This document shows, piece after piece, positions 51,764 to 60,945 of a stretch of DNA of 64,000 nucleotides. Source of the stretch: Thermofilum uzonense. Lineage in GTDB: Archaea; Thermoproteota; Thermoprotei; Thermofilales; Thermofilaceae. Under the pieces are notes generated by a model, which worked only from the letters and a program-made list of their open reading frames with translations, made no database searches and was not told the DNA's origin. A program made the translations under genes and the position numbers. How positions within the stretch are numbered: position 1 is the first letter of the stretch; the number at the start of each line of letters is the position of its first letter. Where the stretch lies: positions 86,001 to 150,000 of the forward strand of contig NZ_CP009961.1 of assembly GCF_000993805.1 (NCBI RefSeq). Reading direction: 5' to 3'.

Positions 51764-52999
51764 ATGGAGCCCTCTTTTTTAGCACTACTTTACATCCTTG
51801 GAGTTGAAACAGCCTTCACCCCCTGTTTTCTACCTATCATACCAGTGTTCTTAAGTGTGGTCGCTAAGTCAGGAAGTAAACGTGTACTGCTCACTACACT
51901 AGCGTTTATCGCGGGAATCACGGCTAGTTTTTTGATTTACGGTATCCTAGCCTCGTACAGCGGTAACCTTTTACAAGGCCTGCTAACGGGTAATCTACCT
52001 ACATTGGCTGTCGGAATGGGCTTAACACTAGTCAGTTTAGGTGTCCTCATGATGTCTCCGTTGCGAGTGTTATTTGCCTGGATTCCTTCAATACAGCCTA
52101 GATTTCAGAAGGTGTCCATTCTAAACTCTCTCTTACTCGGCTTCCTATTCTCACTTGTAGCTGCACCCTGCGCCGCAACAATCCTGGTCGCTGCGTTTTC
52201 CATGGTTTGGCTTGGCTCACTACAAGAACCAGGAGACTCTATAATAACCGTACTAGTCTACTCGGCGGGGGTTACAACCCCCTTCTTTATTATGGGTCTA
52301 CTGACAGAGTTTCTAGGTAAAAGCATAGGAACCAAGATTTCACGAAGTTTTCTTGTGAGACACAACGAGACTATTTCCGGAATCACTATTATCGTCCTTG
52401 GAATACTTACTATTCTAAGCGTGGAGGGACATGACATAATCCTAGTACAGCTTTCAGCTAGACTACTCCCATATCTAGGTTTCATATCACTACTAGCAGC
52501 TGTGCTTTACTCTTTACGCGCTTACCAGCTGGGTATTATGATGAGAGGAGGACTTCTCATTATCCTCGGAACAAGTATCTTCATATATGGACTCATCGAT
52601 GTCCTTCAATTTCTCCCCCCGCAACTCCAAAACGAAGGGATTCGTATGCTACTTTTCCTGATTGGCAGAACCCTTATAATGGTTAACAGTCTTCTACTCG
52701 CTAAGCCTTATGTCTTTTCGCTTCCTTTACTTATCCTGAATAGCCCCCCACTAATGGACTCGATAACTCTTATTGCCTGGACTCTTGGTCCTGGTCGTAG
52801 AGATCGTGAACACCTTTTTGCATCCCTATATATTCTAGCACACATAGCCATGGACTTAGTTACTTCCAAAGCCACAAATCTATTATGGTTGGCTCCCTAT
52901 CTACTCCCAGTACTCCCAGTAGCATATTTAAGCCCGTTACTCCCAGCTCTAAAATTATCAAAAATAATTACAGGATTAAAGCTCCTTGAAGAAATTTAA
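51764..52999 (+). CDS. ccdA: CcdA/DsbD-type membrane electron-transfer protein
   Basis: Moves reducing power across the membrane to reduce disulfides, in bacteria for cytochrome c maturation. Key cysteines: C21 (FTPCFLPIIPVF) and C136 (VAAPCAATILV), the two conserved redox cysteines of the family. Six helices form the core, and an extra C-terminal region (about 240-411) adds more helices. 411 residues, longer than most CcdA. No thioredoxin-like partner is beside it. The preceding NEW3-type gene ends 8 bases earlier. Confidence 0.88.
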   Translation: MEPSFLALLYILGVETAFTPCFLPIIPVFLSVVAKSGSKRVLLTTLAFIAGITASFLIYGILASYSGNLLQGLLTGNLPTLAVGMGLTLVSLGVLMMSPLRVLFAWIPSIQPRFQKVSILNSLLLGFLFSLVAAPCAATILVAAFSMVWLGSLQEPGDSIITVLVYSAGVTTPFFIMGLLTEFLGKSIGTKISRSFLVRHNETISGITIIVLGILTILSVEGHDIILVQLSARLLPYLGFISLLAAVLYSLRAYQLGIMMRGGLLIILGTSIFIYGLIDVLQFLPPQLQNEGIRMLLFLIGRTLIMVNSLLLAKPYVFSLPLLILNSPPLMDSITLIAWTLGPGRRDREHLFASLYILAHIAMDLVTSKATNLLWLAPYLLPVLPVAYLSPLLPALKLSKIITGLKLLEEI

Positions 53000-53293
53000 G
53001 AGCTTTTTCACAGCGTGATTCTCCGTATTGAGCCCATAGTACGAGATGCCATTGTAGTCAAAGACCAGGAGGAATCCTTTGCGAACCAGTCGCTCCAAAA
53101 TTGGGCGTGCTCTTGAGATACCTAGAACTTCCTTCTCTACAGTATAAGCGCTGAAAATTTGTGAGGGGTCCTCTAAATACTTCTGGATGAAAAATAGGAG
53201 CACTTTCAAATAGCCTTGACATCTTCTAGGAAAAATAGATGTGAGATCTTCTGATAGTGAATTAGAATCCAAATAGGCTTTTTCTTCTTTCAT
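52976..53293 (-). CDS. Small wHTH-like protein downstream of the GH57 gene
   Basis: From ATG 53293, about 105 residues. A winged-helix profile: GYLKVLLFFIQKYLEDPSQIFSAYTVEKEVLGISRARPILERLVRKGFLLVFDYNGISYYGL, the last part being the wing. It overlaps the amylase end by 32 bases, so it may be coupled to it. An earlier ATG (53326) would overlap further. Regulatory role is possible. Its 3' end overlaps convergent ccdA by 24 bases. Confidence 0.7.
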   Translation of the reverse strand: MKEEKAYLDSNSLSEDLTSIFPRRCQGYLKVLLFFIQKYLEDPSQIFSAYTVEKEVLGISRARPILERLVRKGFLLVFDYNGISYYGLNTENHAVKKLLNFFKEL

Positions 53294-54803
53294 ATAGAAT
53301 CTCCAAAATTCTACCTTTGGGATCATCCTCCTTATCTATCTTAACCTTTTCTAGTTTCTCACCGAGGTTTTTTTCCCCAACGCTAAAGCTAAGCCAGCGG
53401 CTAAAGTCACCACGGGTCTGGTGGAAAACCACGCTTTCAAGAGGAGCCCTCTCAAGCGCATCTATAAACGAAAAAACATTCCATGCAACGAGGTTTAGTG
53501 GCTTACCAACATCAAGGTAGAACATGAACTCCTTTCCTGCATCTACACGCTTCATCCAAACCCACCTGTAACGAGAGTCTTCGTCCTGCTCCAGTCTTTG
53601 AAGAGTTCTATACTCTAGGTCAGCCAACACGTCTGAGTAAATCATGTAAGCTTGAAACGGAGACTTGTAAGGGCTGAAATAGGAGTGAACATCGCCGGGT
53701 CCTCCTCCTTTTGTTGACATGTAGTAGAAGTGGTCACTTATGGAGAGCAATCTCCAGAGACGTAGTAAATTCTCGTCGCGCGTCGCTTTGACTTGAAGCC
53801 ATAAATCTCTAAGCCTATCGAGAGCATAGTCTTGCATAAAGTTACCCGTCCAAGCTGTTAAATCCCTCTCTAGGTCTGCCCATGAAATTGTGTCACTCTC
53901 AGGAACATCTATTTCGTCCCGTGGAGGCACCCTCTCTACGACTTCACTGGGGGTAGAGGTCGTTAGGTGCTCCCATTTAAGGATCTCGCCGGGTAGCCAA
54001 CGAAGGAATTCGAATATTCCTGTCTCAGCTGGAAAATGCTCTCCAAAAGTCTCGTAATCTATTGCAATTAATATTACATCTCCTGGCGTTGCGGCGAGCC
54101 AGGCGGAGTACTTGTCGGCTGTCAGTGGATATTCACTCCACCACCTAGAAGCAAATCTAAATCCAATGTCGTCAGATAATCGGTAATTTCTCATCAATAC
54201 CCGTAGGTTTAGTCCCTTAGCCTTATAGACGTAGTTCGGGCTTCGCCACATGAGAATCTTCTCAACTCCCTCTGTGAGTACCACTTTGTAGCCGAGCTTA
54301 TCGAATATTTTCGCGATGTAATTATTATAGATGAATTCAGTGTTCTCGACGCTAATCGGGCTAACACCTAGATAAGATTTCAATAATTCACGATGCATTC
54401 TAATTTGATCGATGAACTCCTCCTCAGCTATCAGGAAGCTTAGACTGTGAAAATAAGTCTGGTCTAAAAACTCGACCATTCCCGTGCTTGCGAGTTGTCT
54501 AAAGCTTTCAAGAAGGCTTGGCATCCAGCGCTCAGCCTGCTCTAGCAAAACCCCGGAAACACTATATGATACCTTAAAGTTTTTTCCTTGATTCTTAAAG
54601 AAGTCGATCTGTTGAAGGATAATTGCGTTTGCTGGCAGATAGCATCTCCGGGCTACTCTCTCGAAAACTTCTCGATTTAGAGTCTGGTCAAAATAAATTT
54701 CCTCGAGATCCGCGTGATCAACTTTACCCTTTAAGGCCACCTTCTCGGCCAGGCGACGGGTAATTCTTCTTGCAAGCCTGTAGGGTTGATGAACCTCAAA
54801 CAT
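53262..54803 (-). CDS. Glycoside hydrolase family 57 amylase-like enzyme
   Basis: Alpha-glucan hydrolase or transferase. FEVHQPYRL (residues 2-10) is the first conserved block; E156 (ISVENTEF) is the predicted nucleophile and D249 (IAIDYETFGEHF) the acid/base. 513 residues. There is no signal peptide, so it is cytoplasmic as seen. The N-terminus starts right at the first conserved strand: the frame is open further upstream (RHIVFMFEV) but without ATG, GTG or TTG, so an unusual start or a short strand is implied. Confidence 0.88.
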   Translation of the reverse strand: MFEVHQPYRLARRITRRLAEKVALKGKVDHADLEEIYFDQTLNREVFERVARRCYLPANAIILQQIDFFKNQGKNFKVSYSVSGVLLEQAERWMPSLLESFRQLASTGMVEFLDQTYFHSLSFLIAEEEFIDQIRMHRELLKSYLGVSPISVENTEFIYNNYIAKIFDKLGYKVVLTEGVEKILMWRSPNYVYKAKGLNLRVLMRNYRLSDDIGFRFASRWWSEYPLTADKYSAWLAATPGDVILIAIDYETFGEHFPAETGIFEFLRWLPGEILKWEHLTTSTPSEVVERVPPRDEIDVPESDTISWADLERDLTAWTGNFMQDYALDRLRDLWLQVKATRDENLLRLWRLLSISDHFYYMSTKGGGPGDVHSYFSPYKSPFQAYMIYSDVLADLEYRTLQRLEQDEDSRYRWVWMKRVDAGKEFMFYLDVGKPLNLVAWNVFSFIDALERAPLESVVFHQTRGDFSRWLSFSVGEKNLGEKLEKVKIDKEDDPKGRILEILYERRKSLFGF

Positions 54804-54891
54804 AAAGACTATGTGCCTGATGAGTATACACCTAATATTCTTTAAAAAGAAGAAGATTAAAAACTTAAGCTTAAATTTTTAGATTGAGTTC

Positions 54892-55416
54892 TTAATGCTT
54901 ATTTTTAAACCTCTCCATAGCCTTTCTTATCGAGTCCATGGCTTTATCCTTGCCTTGCCATGCCTTGACCTTTACCCATTTGCCCGGCTCTAACTCCTTA
55001 TAATGCTCAAAGAAGTGGCGGATTTTATTCTTCACGCTGTCATCAACGTCGTTGATATCCTTGATTTTTCCGAAACGAGCATCTATTTTTTCGTGGGGCA
55101 CAGCTATAACTTTGCTGTCCGGTCCTGACTCGTCCTCCATCTCTAAAAGACCTACAGGTCTGGCACGTACGACGCTGCCTGGCGCAAAGGAATCATAGCT
55201 GAGAAGCACGACGTCTACAGGGTCACCGTCCTCTTCAAGTGTAGATGGGATGAAACCATAATTGAAGGGGAAAACCATTGAGGTAAAGAGAACCCTGTCT
55301 ACAAATAGCACACCGCTCTCCTTGTCGAGCTCGTACTTGACATTGCTACCCATGGGAATCTCGATGACCACGAATATATCCTCTGGGGGATTTTTCCCTG
55401 ACGATAAGTGCTTCAT
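54892..55416 (-). CDS. ppa: Inorganic pyrophosphatase
   Basis: Family I soluble enzyme that hydrolyses PPi. Signature [45 protein letters not shown] contains the K/E/R metal and phosphate ligands (DGDPVDV). 174 residues. Start ATG 55416. Single gene, upstream of a 47-base spacer to the GTPase gene. Confidence 0.96.
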   Translation of the reverse strand: MKHLSSGKNPPEDIFVVIEIPMGSNVKYELDKESGVLFVDRVLFTSMVFPFNYGFIPSTLEEDGDPVDVVLLSYDSFAPGSVVRARPVGLLEMEDESGPDSKVIAVPHEKIDARFGKIKDINDVDDSVKNKIRHFFEHYKELEPGKWVKVKAWQGKDKAMDSIRKAMERFKNKH

Positions 55417-55463
55417 ACAGGGAAAATTATGTGTAGGGGATATAAAAGGATTTACAGGTACTC

Positions 55464-57029
55464 CTACTCGACCTTGTAAACTGTGCCTATGGCTCTAGTT
55501 CTCGAATCTCGCAGAATAAACTGCTCCCCCTCCTCTACGTACCAGTATCCCTTCAAGAAGGTAAGGCGTACCAGGCCCGTGTCACCCGTTCGCATGGGCT
55601 CTTTCTCCATCCAGGTAAACTCGACCGGTGCTCTTATCGAATGAATGTGAAGAACTGTTTGATACCCAGTTTTAATAGTTGTTGGGTGCTTTAGGACGAG
55701 AATCTCGCTGACGAGGCTTACGGCTGGATGAAGCGGGGTCTCTGTCAAGACTTGTCCTTTCTCGACCTCTTCTCGATCGATGTCCGTTATGGCTAGAGTG
55801 GCCTCTTCACCAGCTCTGGCCTTTGAAGCGGGGACGCGGTTTACATGTATTGATTTAACGCGAGTTTTACGCCAAGTGCCATCATGTAATGGGCCTATGA
55901 AATAATTAGAGTTCTCGTATACCGTTCCTCTTTCTACTGTAACAGCAATCACGGTGCCAACTCCTCTTACCTCAAAAATATCGGTTACATAGGCAAGAAG
56001 GGGCTTTTTAACAAGTTCACTCCACCTCTTACGCGGAGGCAACAAGTTCAAGAACTCAGTTAGAAGATCAAGTCCAACGCCTGTTGTATTCGAAAGCTTA
56101 AAGATGGGAACTACACGCCCAGAGGTCATGAGAGGAGCAACATAGTACACATCACTCAATCTTCTAATCAGCATGGGTTTCTTGTCAAGTCTTCTGAGTA
56201 TATTAAGAGTCTCATCAAGGTATGAGTCACCGATTTCAGGGCTGACCAGGTCTACCTTGGTAAATACGATAAAGACAGGTATCTTAAGGGCCACGCAAAC
56301 TCCAAGGTGCTCTCGCCCCATTACTTGTAGTCCCGTGTTCGCAGCAACAACGAGCATTGCATAATCAGGGAACTTTGACAGTAATCCTCTCAGAGCCGTA
56401 CGAAGATATCTCTCATGACCTCCAACATCAACGAGAGAAACAATCTTTTTTGAGGAAAGATATATTTGTGCCTCATCAAGTGGGTTGGGAAGGCTCCAGT
56501 TGACAGGTCTATTGTTGAGATCAAACCCTAGCAATCTTATGACCACAGAGGATGTCCTCCCTGTTAATATTTCATGGGCATACCTGGCTACCTTTCTCAT
56601 GTTACTTCCTCTACCGTCGTCTAGAGACCCATAACAGAGCGTACCAACAGTCGTGCTCTTGCCAGCGTCGACGTTCCCGACAACTATAATGTTCACTTGA
56701 GAAGGAGGATTTTCCTCGCGTGAAATCCTCACGAGTACACGAGTAACAATTCTGCCACCATGTTCCCTTCTTTCAAGTATTCTCGTACTTGCACCGACCT
56801 TATTTGCAACCTTCTCTAATATCTCTAGGGATGCTCTCTCCTCCTCAGGGGTAAGACCCCGTACAGTGCCGTCGTCATTTATGCCTAAAACATATATGGC
56901 TTCTCCACCGCCTTCAAACAGCCTGTACTTCATCTGTGAAGCAAGCTTCTCGACCCTATCATCTCCCAAATCAACTAAGATCGATTTGTACTCAACTGGC
57001 CCGCTGTCCTCCTCAGCAGGGTAGCTCAA
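55464..57029 (-). CDS. GTPBP1-like translational GTPase
   Basis: Elongation-factor-like GTPase: G1 GNVDAGKST (118-126), G3 [10 protein letters not shown]4 FTKVDLV, and an N-terminal domain (1-110) before the G domain. GTPBP1-type proteins act on non-canonical translation or mRNA decay (established knowledge for eukaryotic GTPBP1; archaeal role not settled). 521 residues. An alternative of a minor elongation factor or selenocysteine-like factor is unlikely. Start ATG 57029. Confidence 0.88.
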   Translation of the reverse strand: MSYPAEEDSGPVEYKSILVDLGDDRVEKLASQMKYRLFEGGGEAIYVLGINDDGTVRGLTPEEERASLEILEKVANKVGASTRILERREHGGRIVTRVLVRISREENPPSQVNIIVVGNVDAGKSTTVGTLCYGSLDDGRGSNMRKVARYAHEILTGRTSSVVIRLLGFDLNNRPVNWSLPNPLDEAQIYLSSKKIVSLVDVGGHERYLRTALRGLLSKFPDYAMLVVAANTGLQVMGREHLGVCVALKIPVFIVFTKVDLVSPEIGDSYLDETLNILRRLDKKPMLIRRLSDVYYVAPLMTSGRVVPIFKLSNTTGVGLDLLTEFLNLLPPRKRWSELVKKPLLAYVTDIFEVRGVGTVIAVTVERGTVYENSNYFIGPLHDGTWRKTRVKSIHVNRVPASKARAGEEATLAITDIDREEVEKGQVLTETPLHPAVSLVSEILVLKHPTTIKTGYQTVLHIHSIRAPVEFTWMEKEPMRTGDTGLVRLTFLKGYWYVEEGEQFILRDSRTRAIGTVYKVE

Positions 57030-57057
57030 TTTCCGTCAACATTCCTAGGATTCAAGA

Positions 57058-57073
57058 CAGACTATTAAGTCTG
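57058..57073. promoter_or_regulatory. Short palindrome in the divergent spacer
   Basis: CAGACTATTAAGTCTG has perfect 6-base arms and a 4-base loop. It is 29-44 bases before the GTPase start and is a possible operator or promoter element. The 120-base spacer 57030-57149 also carries CTATACAT near 57127, a possible TATA box for the plus-strand gene. Confidence 0.3.
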
Positions 57074-57149
57074 CCTCTCGCTAGATGTAGAACGAAAGTG
57101 ATGGTAATGATGGCCGCTACAGATTTAGCTATACATCGACGATAAGTAA

Positions 57150-58328
57150 ATGGATATGTTGTTTGGGCGGATCCTCATAGGAACATCGGGATGGGACTAT
57201 GATGACTGGATAGGACCTTTTTATAAAACAGAGAGGGGTCTTTTCAGCCAGTATACACGTGTATTCAATACTGTTGAAATAAATTCCACCTTTTACTCGT
57301 TACCAGGGAAGGGCTTCATCGAAGGATTGCTGCGCAGTGCGCCTAGAGGATTCGTTTTTTCCCTAAAGATGTATCGTGGGATAACACATAAAAAGCTCTT
57401 AAACCCGAAACTAATCACAGAAGAATTAGACTTGTTTTTCAAGCTTATAAACCAGCTGGGCGGCAGCGGAAAGCTGGGAGCTATTCTCATACAACTTCCA
57501 CCCAGACCTAAAAATGATGTTCCCTGGTTCAAGGATTTCCTTGAAATGCTTCCCAGAGAATACCGCTTCGCGGTCGAGTTCAGGCATCCGAGCTGGCTCA
57601 ACGACGGGACATTTAAACTATTACGAGAGCATAACGTCGCCTACGTGATAGTTGACGAGCCACTCCTACCCCCAGAGGCCGTTGTGACTGCAGACTTCAC
57701 CTACATTAGATGGCATGGGCGAGGAGAAAGACCCTGGTATTATTATCACTACACCGAGCAAGAGCTCAAGGAGTGGGCTCTAAGAATAAACCAGCTGATA
57801 GGAAACGTGTCTCTTCTGTTAGGGTACTTCAACAACCATTTCAGGGGGTTTGCGCCGCATAACGCTCTGCAGATGTTATCCCTCCTAGGTATGCTTGATC
57901 GCGAGAGGCGGCAACTGTTAAAGGAAATGGACGAATACTTCCAGAAGCTCCCAGAAAAGTCGGCTAGTAAGGCTAGAACGGCTGCTTTAGAGGGGAATGT
58001 AGACGAGGTTCTCAAGGCGTTGGCTGGTGATAAAAGGTACGAGAGGGGGCTTGAGATCAAGGATGAGGCTGTCACATACACGGTGGCTGGAGACCGGGTT
58101 ATCGGTAAGGTTAAGGAATACGATGTATACATAGACTTAGACTCATGCATAATTAGGCATAACTGCGAGGATTGGCGAAAATCTCTAGAGGGCAAACGTT
58201 TCTGTAAACACATGGTCAAGTTCTTTCTAGTTATTCCTCGAGACCTTGCCCTGAAAATTTTAGAAGACATTATAACCAATATGGATGATTGGGAGTTCGT
58301 GGCAGACAAATCGGAACAGGGAGAATAA
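57150..58328 (+). CDS. DUF72 protein fused to a SWIM-like zinc finger
   Basis: N-terminal 250 residues: DUF72 TIM barrel (LIGTSGWDYDDWIGPFY, FNTVEINSTFYSLP, SLKMYRGITHKK, VEFRHPSWLN, IRWHGRGERPWYYYHY). A linker, then a SWIM-like domain near the C-terminus: R-H337-N-C339-E-D-W ... F-C352-K-H354-M, that is H-x-C...C-x-H in place of the usual C-x-C...C-x-H, with another cysteine at C333. Length 392. SWIM fingers bind DNA or proteins. Overlaps convergent DUF429 by 59 bases. Confidence 0.85.
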   Translation: MDMLFGRILIGTSGWDYDDWIGPFYKTERGLFSQYTRVFNTVEINSTFYSLPGKGFIEGLLRSAPRGFVFSLKMYRGITHKKLLNPKLITEELDLFFKLINQLGGSGKLGAILIQLPPRPKNDVPWFKDFLEMLPREYRFAVEFRHPSWLNDGTFKLLREHNVAYVIVDEPLLPPEAVVTADFTYIRWHGRGERPWYYYHYTEQELKEWALRINQLIGNVSLLLGYFNNHFRGFAPHNALQMLSLLGMLDRERRQLLKEMDEYFQKLPEKSASKARTAALEGNVDEVLKALAGDKRYERGLEIKDEAVTYTVAGDRVIGKVKEYDVYIDLDSCIIRHNCEDWRKSLEGKRFCKHMVKFFLVIPRDLALKILEDIITNMDDWEFVADKSEQGE

Positions 58329-58863
58329 GTTCACAGTCTTCCGATATCAGTCTAAGGTAGTCTCCCCTTGCGAAGACGTACACAGTGTAGGCAGCGGTTA
58401 CCGCGTCCAGCACATCTCCATCCTTTTCTTGATCCTTAATATGCAGTCCAAGCTTTTCCAACCCCTTCCTCAACTCGTCTAGTGATCTTCTTTTCCTGGG
58501 CAGACAAAGAACATCTTGAGTTCCACCCGGATATACTTCAAGAACTTTTATACCCCTTCGAGACAACGCCTCAGCGAGTCTTGACCCCCTGTACATCAAC
58601 TTCTTCATGGCCGGCAAGCTAGGTGGAAAAAACTTTATTCCAAGCTCTCTCATAATCCTCTCGCAACCTCTAAGTCTACCTTGTTTAGGATAAGTCAAAG
58701 GAGAATCTATGCCGACTATGTCGGGCTCTAGGCTAAACATTATATGGAGTATCTCAAGGTCATCAAAGGCTCTGCATACTCTAACGTTTTTCTCATTGTC
58801 TAAAAATGCTATACAGGATGGTCTTGATTTTGATGCAGTAAGGTCTATTCCTGCATACAGCAT
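58270..58863 (-). CDS. DUF429 protein (predicted RNase H-like fold)
   Basis: 197 residues. N-terminal AGIDLTASKSRPSCIAFLD (acidic residue D7) and DIVGIDSPLTYP near 50 (a second conserved acidic position), then EVYPGGTQDVL and DVLDAVTAAYTVYVFA near 155. These match the DUF429 predicted nuclease-like group. ATG 58863, 2 bases after the dcd stop, so likely co-transcribed with dcd. Its 3' end overlaps the convergent gene by 59 bases, the longest overlap in the window. Confidence 0.8.
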   Translation of the reverse strand: MLYAGIDLTASKSRPSCIAFLDNEKNVRVCRAFDDLEILHIMFSLEPDIVGIDSPLTYPKQGRLRGCERIMRELGIKFFPPSLPAMKKLMYRGSRLAEALSRRGIKVLEVYPGGTQDVLCLPRKRRSLDELRKGLEKLGLHIKDQEKDGDVLDAVTAAYTVYVFARGDYLRLISEDCELILPVPICLPRTPNHPYWL

Positions 58864-58865
58864 GG

Positions 58866-59381
58866 CTAGCGCGGCAAGGTGACACCACGTTGTCCCTGGT
58901 ATTTACCCTTATAGGTTATCACGTCGCCCTGGATTCTATAAAAAGCTACGTGGGCAAACCGCATACCCTTCCGCAGAATGATTGGAAAGGCTCCACCGTG
59001 GATTTCTATTGTTATCTCGCCCTCAAATCCTGCATCGATTAAGGTGGGAGGTATTGATACGCCCAGACGGGCAAAAGTGCTTCTAACTCCTATTAGACCA
59101 GCCACATCGGGAGGCATTTTTATATATTCTAATGTTGTCACCAATACCTTCATGTATGGTTGAAGTACAAAGCTGTCAGTCTTGAAAACCTTGTAGTAAT
59201 CGCTTAGCTTTATTTCTTTAAGCTTGTCAGGATCTAATGGTTCAGGGTTATTGAGGAGAACGGCTACTTCCTCACCTATTCTCAGATCTATTCCATTTTC
59301 CCTTATTATCTCCTCTGAGAAAGGCTCGATGACGAGTTTTCCCTCCTTTACTAGTCGAAGTAATTCAGCACCTGACAGCAT
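58866..59381 (-). CDS. dcd: dCTP deaminase
   Basis: Makes dUTP from dCTP, the first step to dTTP. 171 residues. RSTFARLGVSIPPTLIDAGFEGEITIEI contains the nucleotide-binding Arg-Ser and the catalytic Glu (GFEGE); the C-terminal YKGKYQGQRGVTLPR is the usual closing segment. Some archaeal members are also dUTPases; this cannot be told. First gene of the dcd-DUF429 pair. Confidence 0.93.
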   Translation of the reverse strand: MLSGAELLRLVKEGKLVIEPFSEEIIRENGIDLRIGEEVAVLLNNPEPLDPDKLKEIKLSDYYKVFKTDSFVLQPYMKVLVTTLEYIKMPPDVAGLIGVRSTFARLGVSIPPTLIDAGFEGEITIEIHGGAFPIILRKGMRFAHVAFYRIQGDVITYKGKYQGQRGVTLPR

Positions 59382-59412
59382 AAATTAGGTAAGATCTCAG
59401 GGGTTAATGGGT

Positions 59413-60102
59413 TTAATGTTTAGCTTTAAGCGAATTATAATATTCACAGATATCCTTTAGCGGGCACTCGAGACATGCAGGTCTTTTAGCTTTGCAGATA
59501 TTTCTACCTAAAAGTATAAGGAGCAAATGGGCAGTGAGCCTCTTCTCTGGGCGAAAAACTTTCTCGAGATCTTCTCGAATTGCCATATATGTTTTTGCAT
59601 GCGTTAATCCGAGCCTTCTAGCAACTCGCCTGACATGGGTATCTATTGCAACGATCGGGTAACCATAATTTGCAAGGAGAACATCAATAGTTTTGTCCCC
59701 TATACCCCTGATCTTCCCAAGTTCCTCTCTAACTCTCTTTTCCCCCTTTTTTAAAAGATTTGTTATATCTCCGTCGTATCTCTCAACTATAAGCTTTGCA
59801 GCCTCTTTTATAGCCTTAGACTTAGTCGACTGAAGACCTGCAGGCGAGATGGCTTCTTCAAGATAATTTTCATCAACGCTGGCTAGTAAATGGGGCTTTA
59901 TCCCAATGCTTTCCTCTAGTTTCTTAATTGCCTTAAAGGTATTTTTTTCGTTTGTGTTTTGTGACAGGATGGTAGCTATGAGTACCTTAAAATAGTCTCT
60001 GCCAAGGGCCGCTTTTAAAGCAGCAAAATCGTCGGGACTTATCTGGAAGGTCCTGCTCAGTTTATCCAATATCACGTCTCCAAGCTCGTAACGAGAACTC
60101 AC
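59413..60102 (-). CDS. nth: Endonuclease III
   Basis: Base-excision DNA glycosylase/AP lyase for oxidised pyrimidines. Helix-hairpin-helix IRGIGDKTIDVLLANYG with lysine K137, catalytic D154 (AIDTHVRR), and the [4Fe-4S] cluster C203-x6-C210-x2-C213-x5-C219. 229 residues. Start GTG 60102. Divergent from surE across a 50-base spacer. Confidence 0.94.
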   Translation of the reverse strand: MSSRYELGDVILDKLSRTFQISPDDFAALKAALGRDYFKVLIATILSQNTNEKNTFKAIKKLEESIGIKPHLLASVDENYLEEAISPAGLQSTKSKAIKEAAKLIVERYDGDITNLLKKGEKRVREELGKIRGIGDKTIDVLLANYGYPIVAIDTHVRRVARRLGLTHAKTYMAIREDLEKVFRPEKRLTAHLLLILLGRNICKAKRPACLECPLKDICEYYNSLKAKH

Positions 60103-60152
60103 AAGACTACGCTTGTGGAAAACATTAAATTATTTTACCGCAGAAAGAGGCT

Positions 60153-60911
60153 GTGAAGAAACTCAGGATACTTGTGACTAACGATGATGGAGTCAGTGTG
60201 GGTCTACAGGCACTCGCCGATGCCGTCTCCAATCAGGGCCATGAGGTTTTCATAGCAACTACAGCTAATCATTCAAGTGGAAGTAGCAAATCTATCTCCT
60301 TCAGAACCAAATACAAGTTAGTCGAACTCTTCGGCAGATACAGTGCTGTAATAGTAGACTCGACGCCTGCTACAGCTGTAGGAGTTGTACTCGACTCATT
60401 TGATAAATCATTCGACTTCATACTAAGCGGGGTGAACAGCGGCCCAAACCTAGGACTATGGGATGTTTTATCCTCTGGAACAGTGGGAGCAGTTTTAGAG
60501 GCGGCTATCAGAGGGTTTAAAGGAATAGCTGTCTCCTTAGTTGCACGTGCTTGGTCAGACTATAAAAACTTTGATTATGATGTTTACTATAGAGCTGCTA
60601 GAGTAGCTGTCGGTATACTCGAGAAGCTTTCGGAGGCTAAGTGGGAAGCCCCCCTCCTCAACGTCAATGTTCCCGCCTGGACCCTTAGGGGGGTAGCTGT
60701 TGCGATTTTAGAGCAGGGAATGCACACAGAAGTATACACTTGTCACCAAGACGAATGCGACATGAGTCGATGGACTTTAGAGCAGGCATATTCTTGTGTA
60801 ACGCCAGGGAGTGATGTCTGCCTCGTAAAGGAGGGGTACGCTACGGTAACACCCTTGAGTTTCATTTCGACAGTAAAAACGGAATGGTTAACCAAAATTT
60901 TAATAGGCTAA
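60153..60911 (+). CDS. surE: SurE 5'/3'-nucleotidase
   Basis: Metal-dependent survival protein that removes phosphate from nucleoside monophosphates. RILVTNDDGVSVGLQAL at the N-terminus contains the metal-binding ND-D, and LSGVNSGPNLGLWDVLSSGTVGAVLEA is the second family block. 252 residues. Start GTG 60153. Confidence 0.95.
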   Translation: MKKLRILVTNDDGVSVGLQALADAVSNQGHEVFIATTANHSSGSSKSISFRTKYKLVELFGRYSAVIVDSTPATAVGVVLDSFDKSFDFILSGVNSGPNLGLWDVLSSGTVGAVLEAAIRGFKGIAVSLVARAWSDYKNFDYDVYYRAARVAVGILEKLSEAKWEAPLLNVNVPAWTLRGVAVAILEQGMHTEVYTCHQDECDMSRWTLEQAYSCVTPGSDVCLVKEGYATVTPLSFISTVKTEWLTKILIG

Positions 60912-60945
60912 GAGAAGAATGACAACGGTATACAGAGGGATATGT

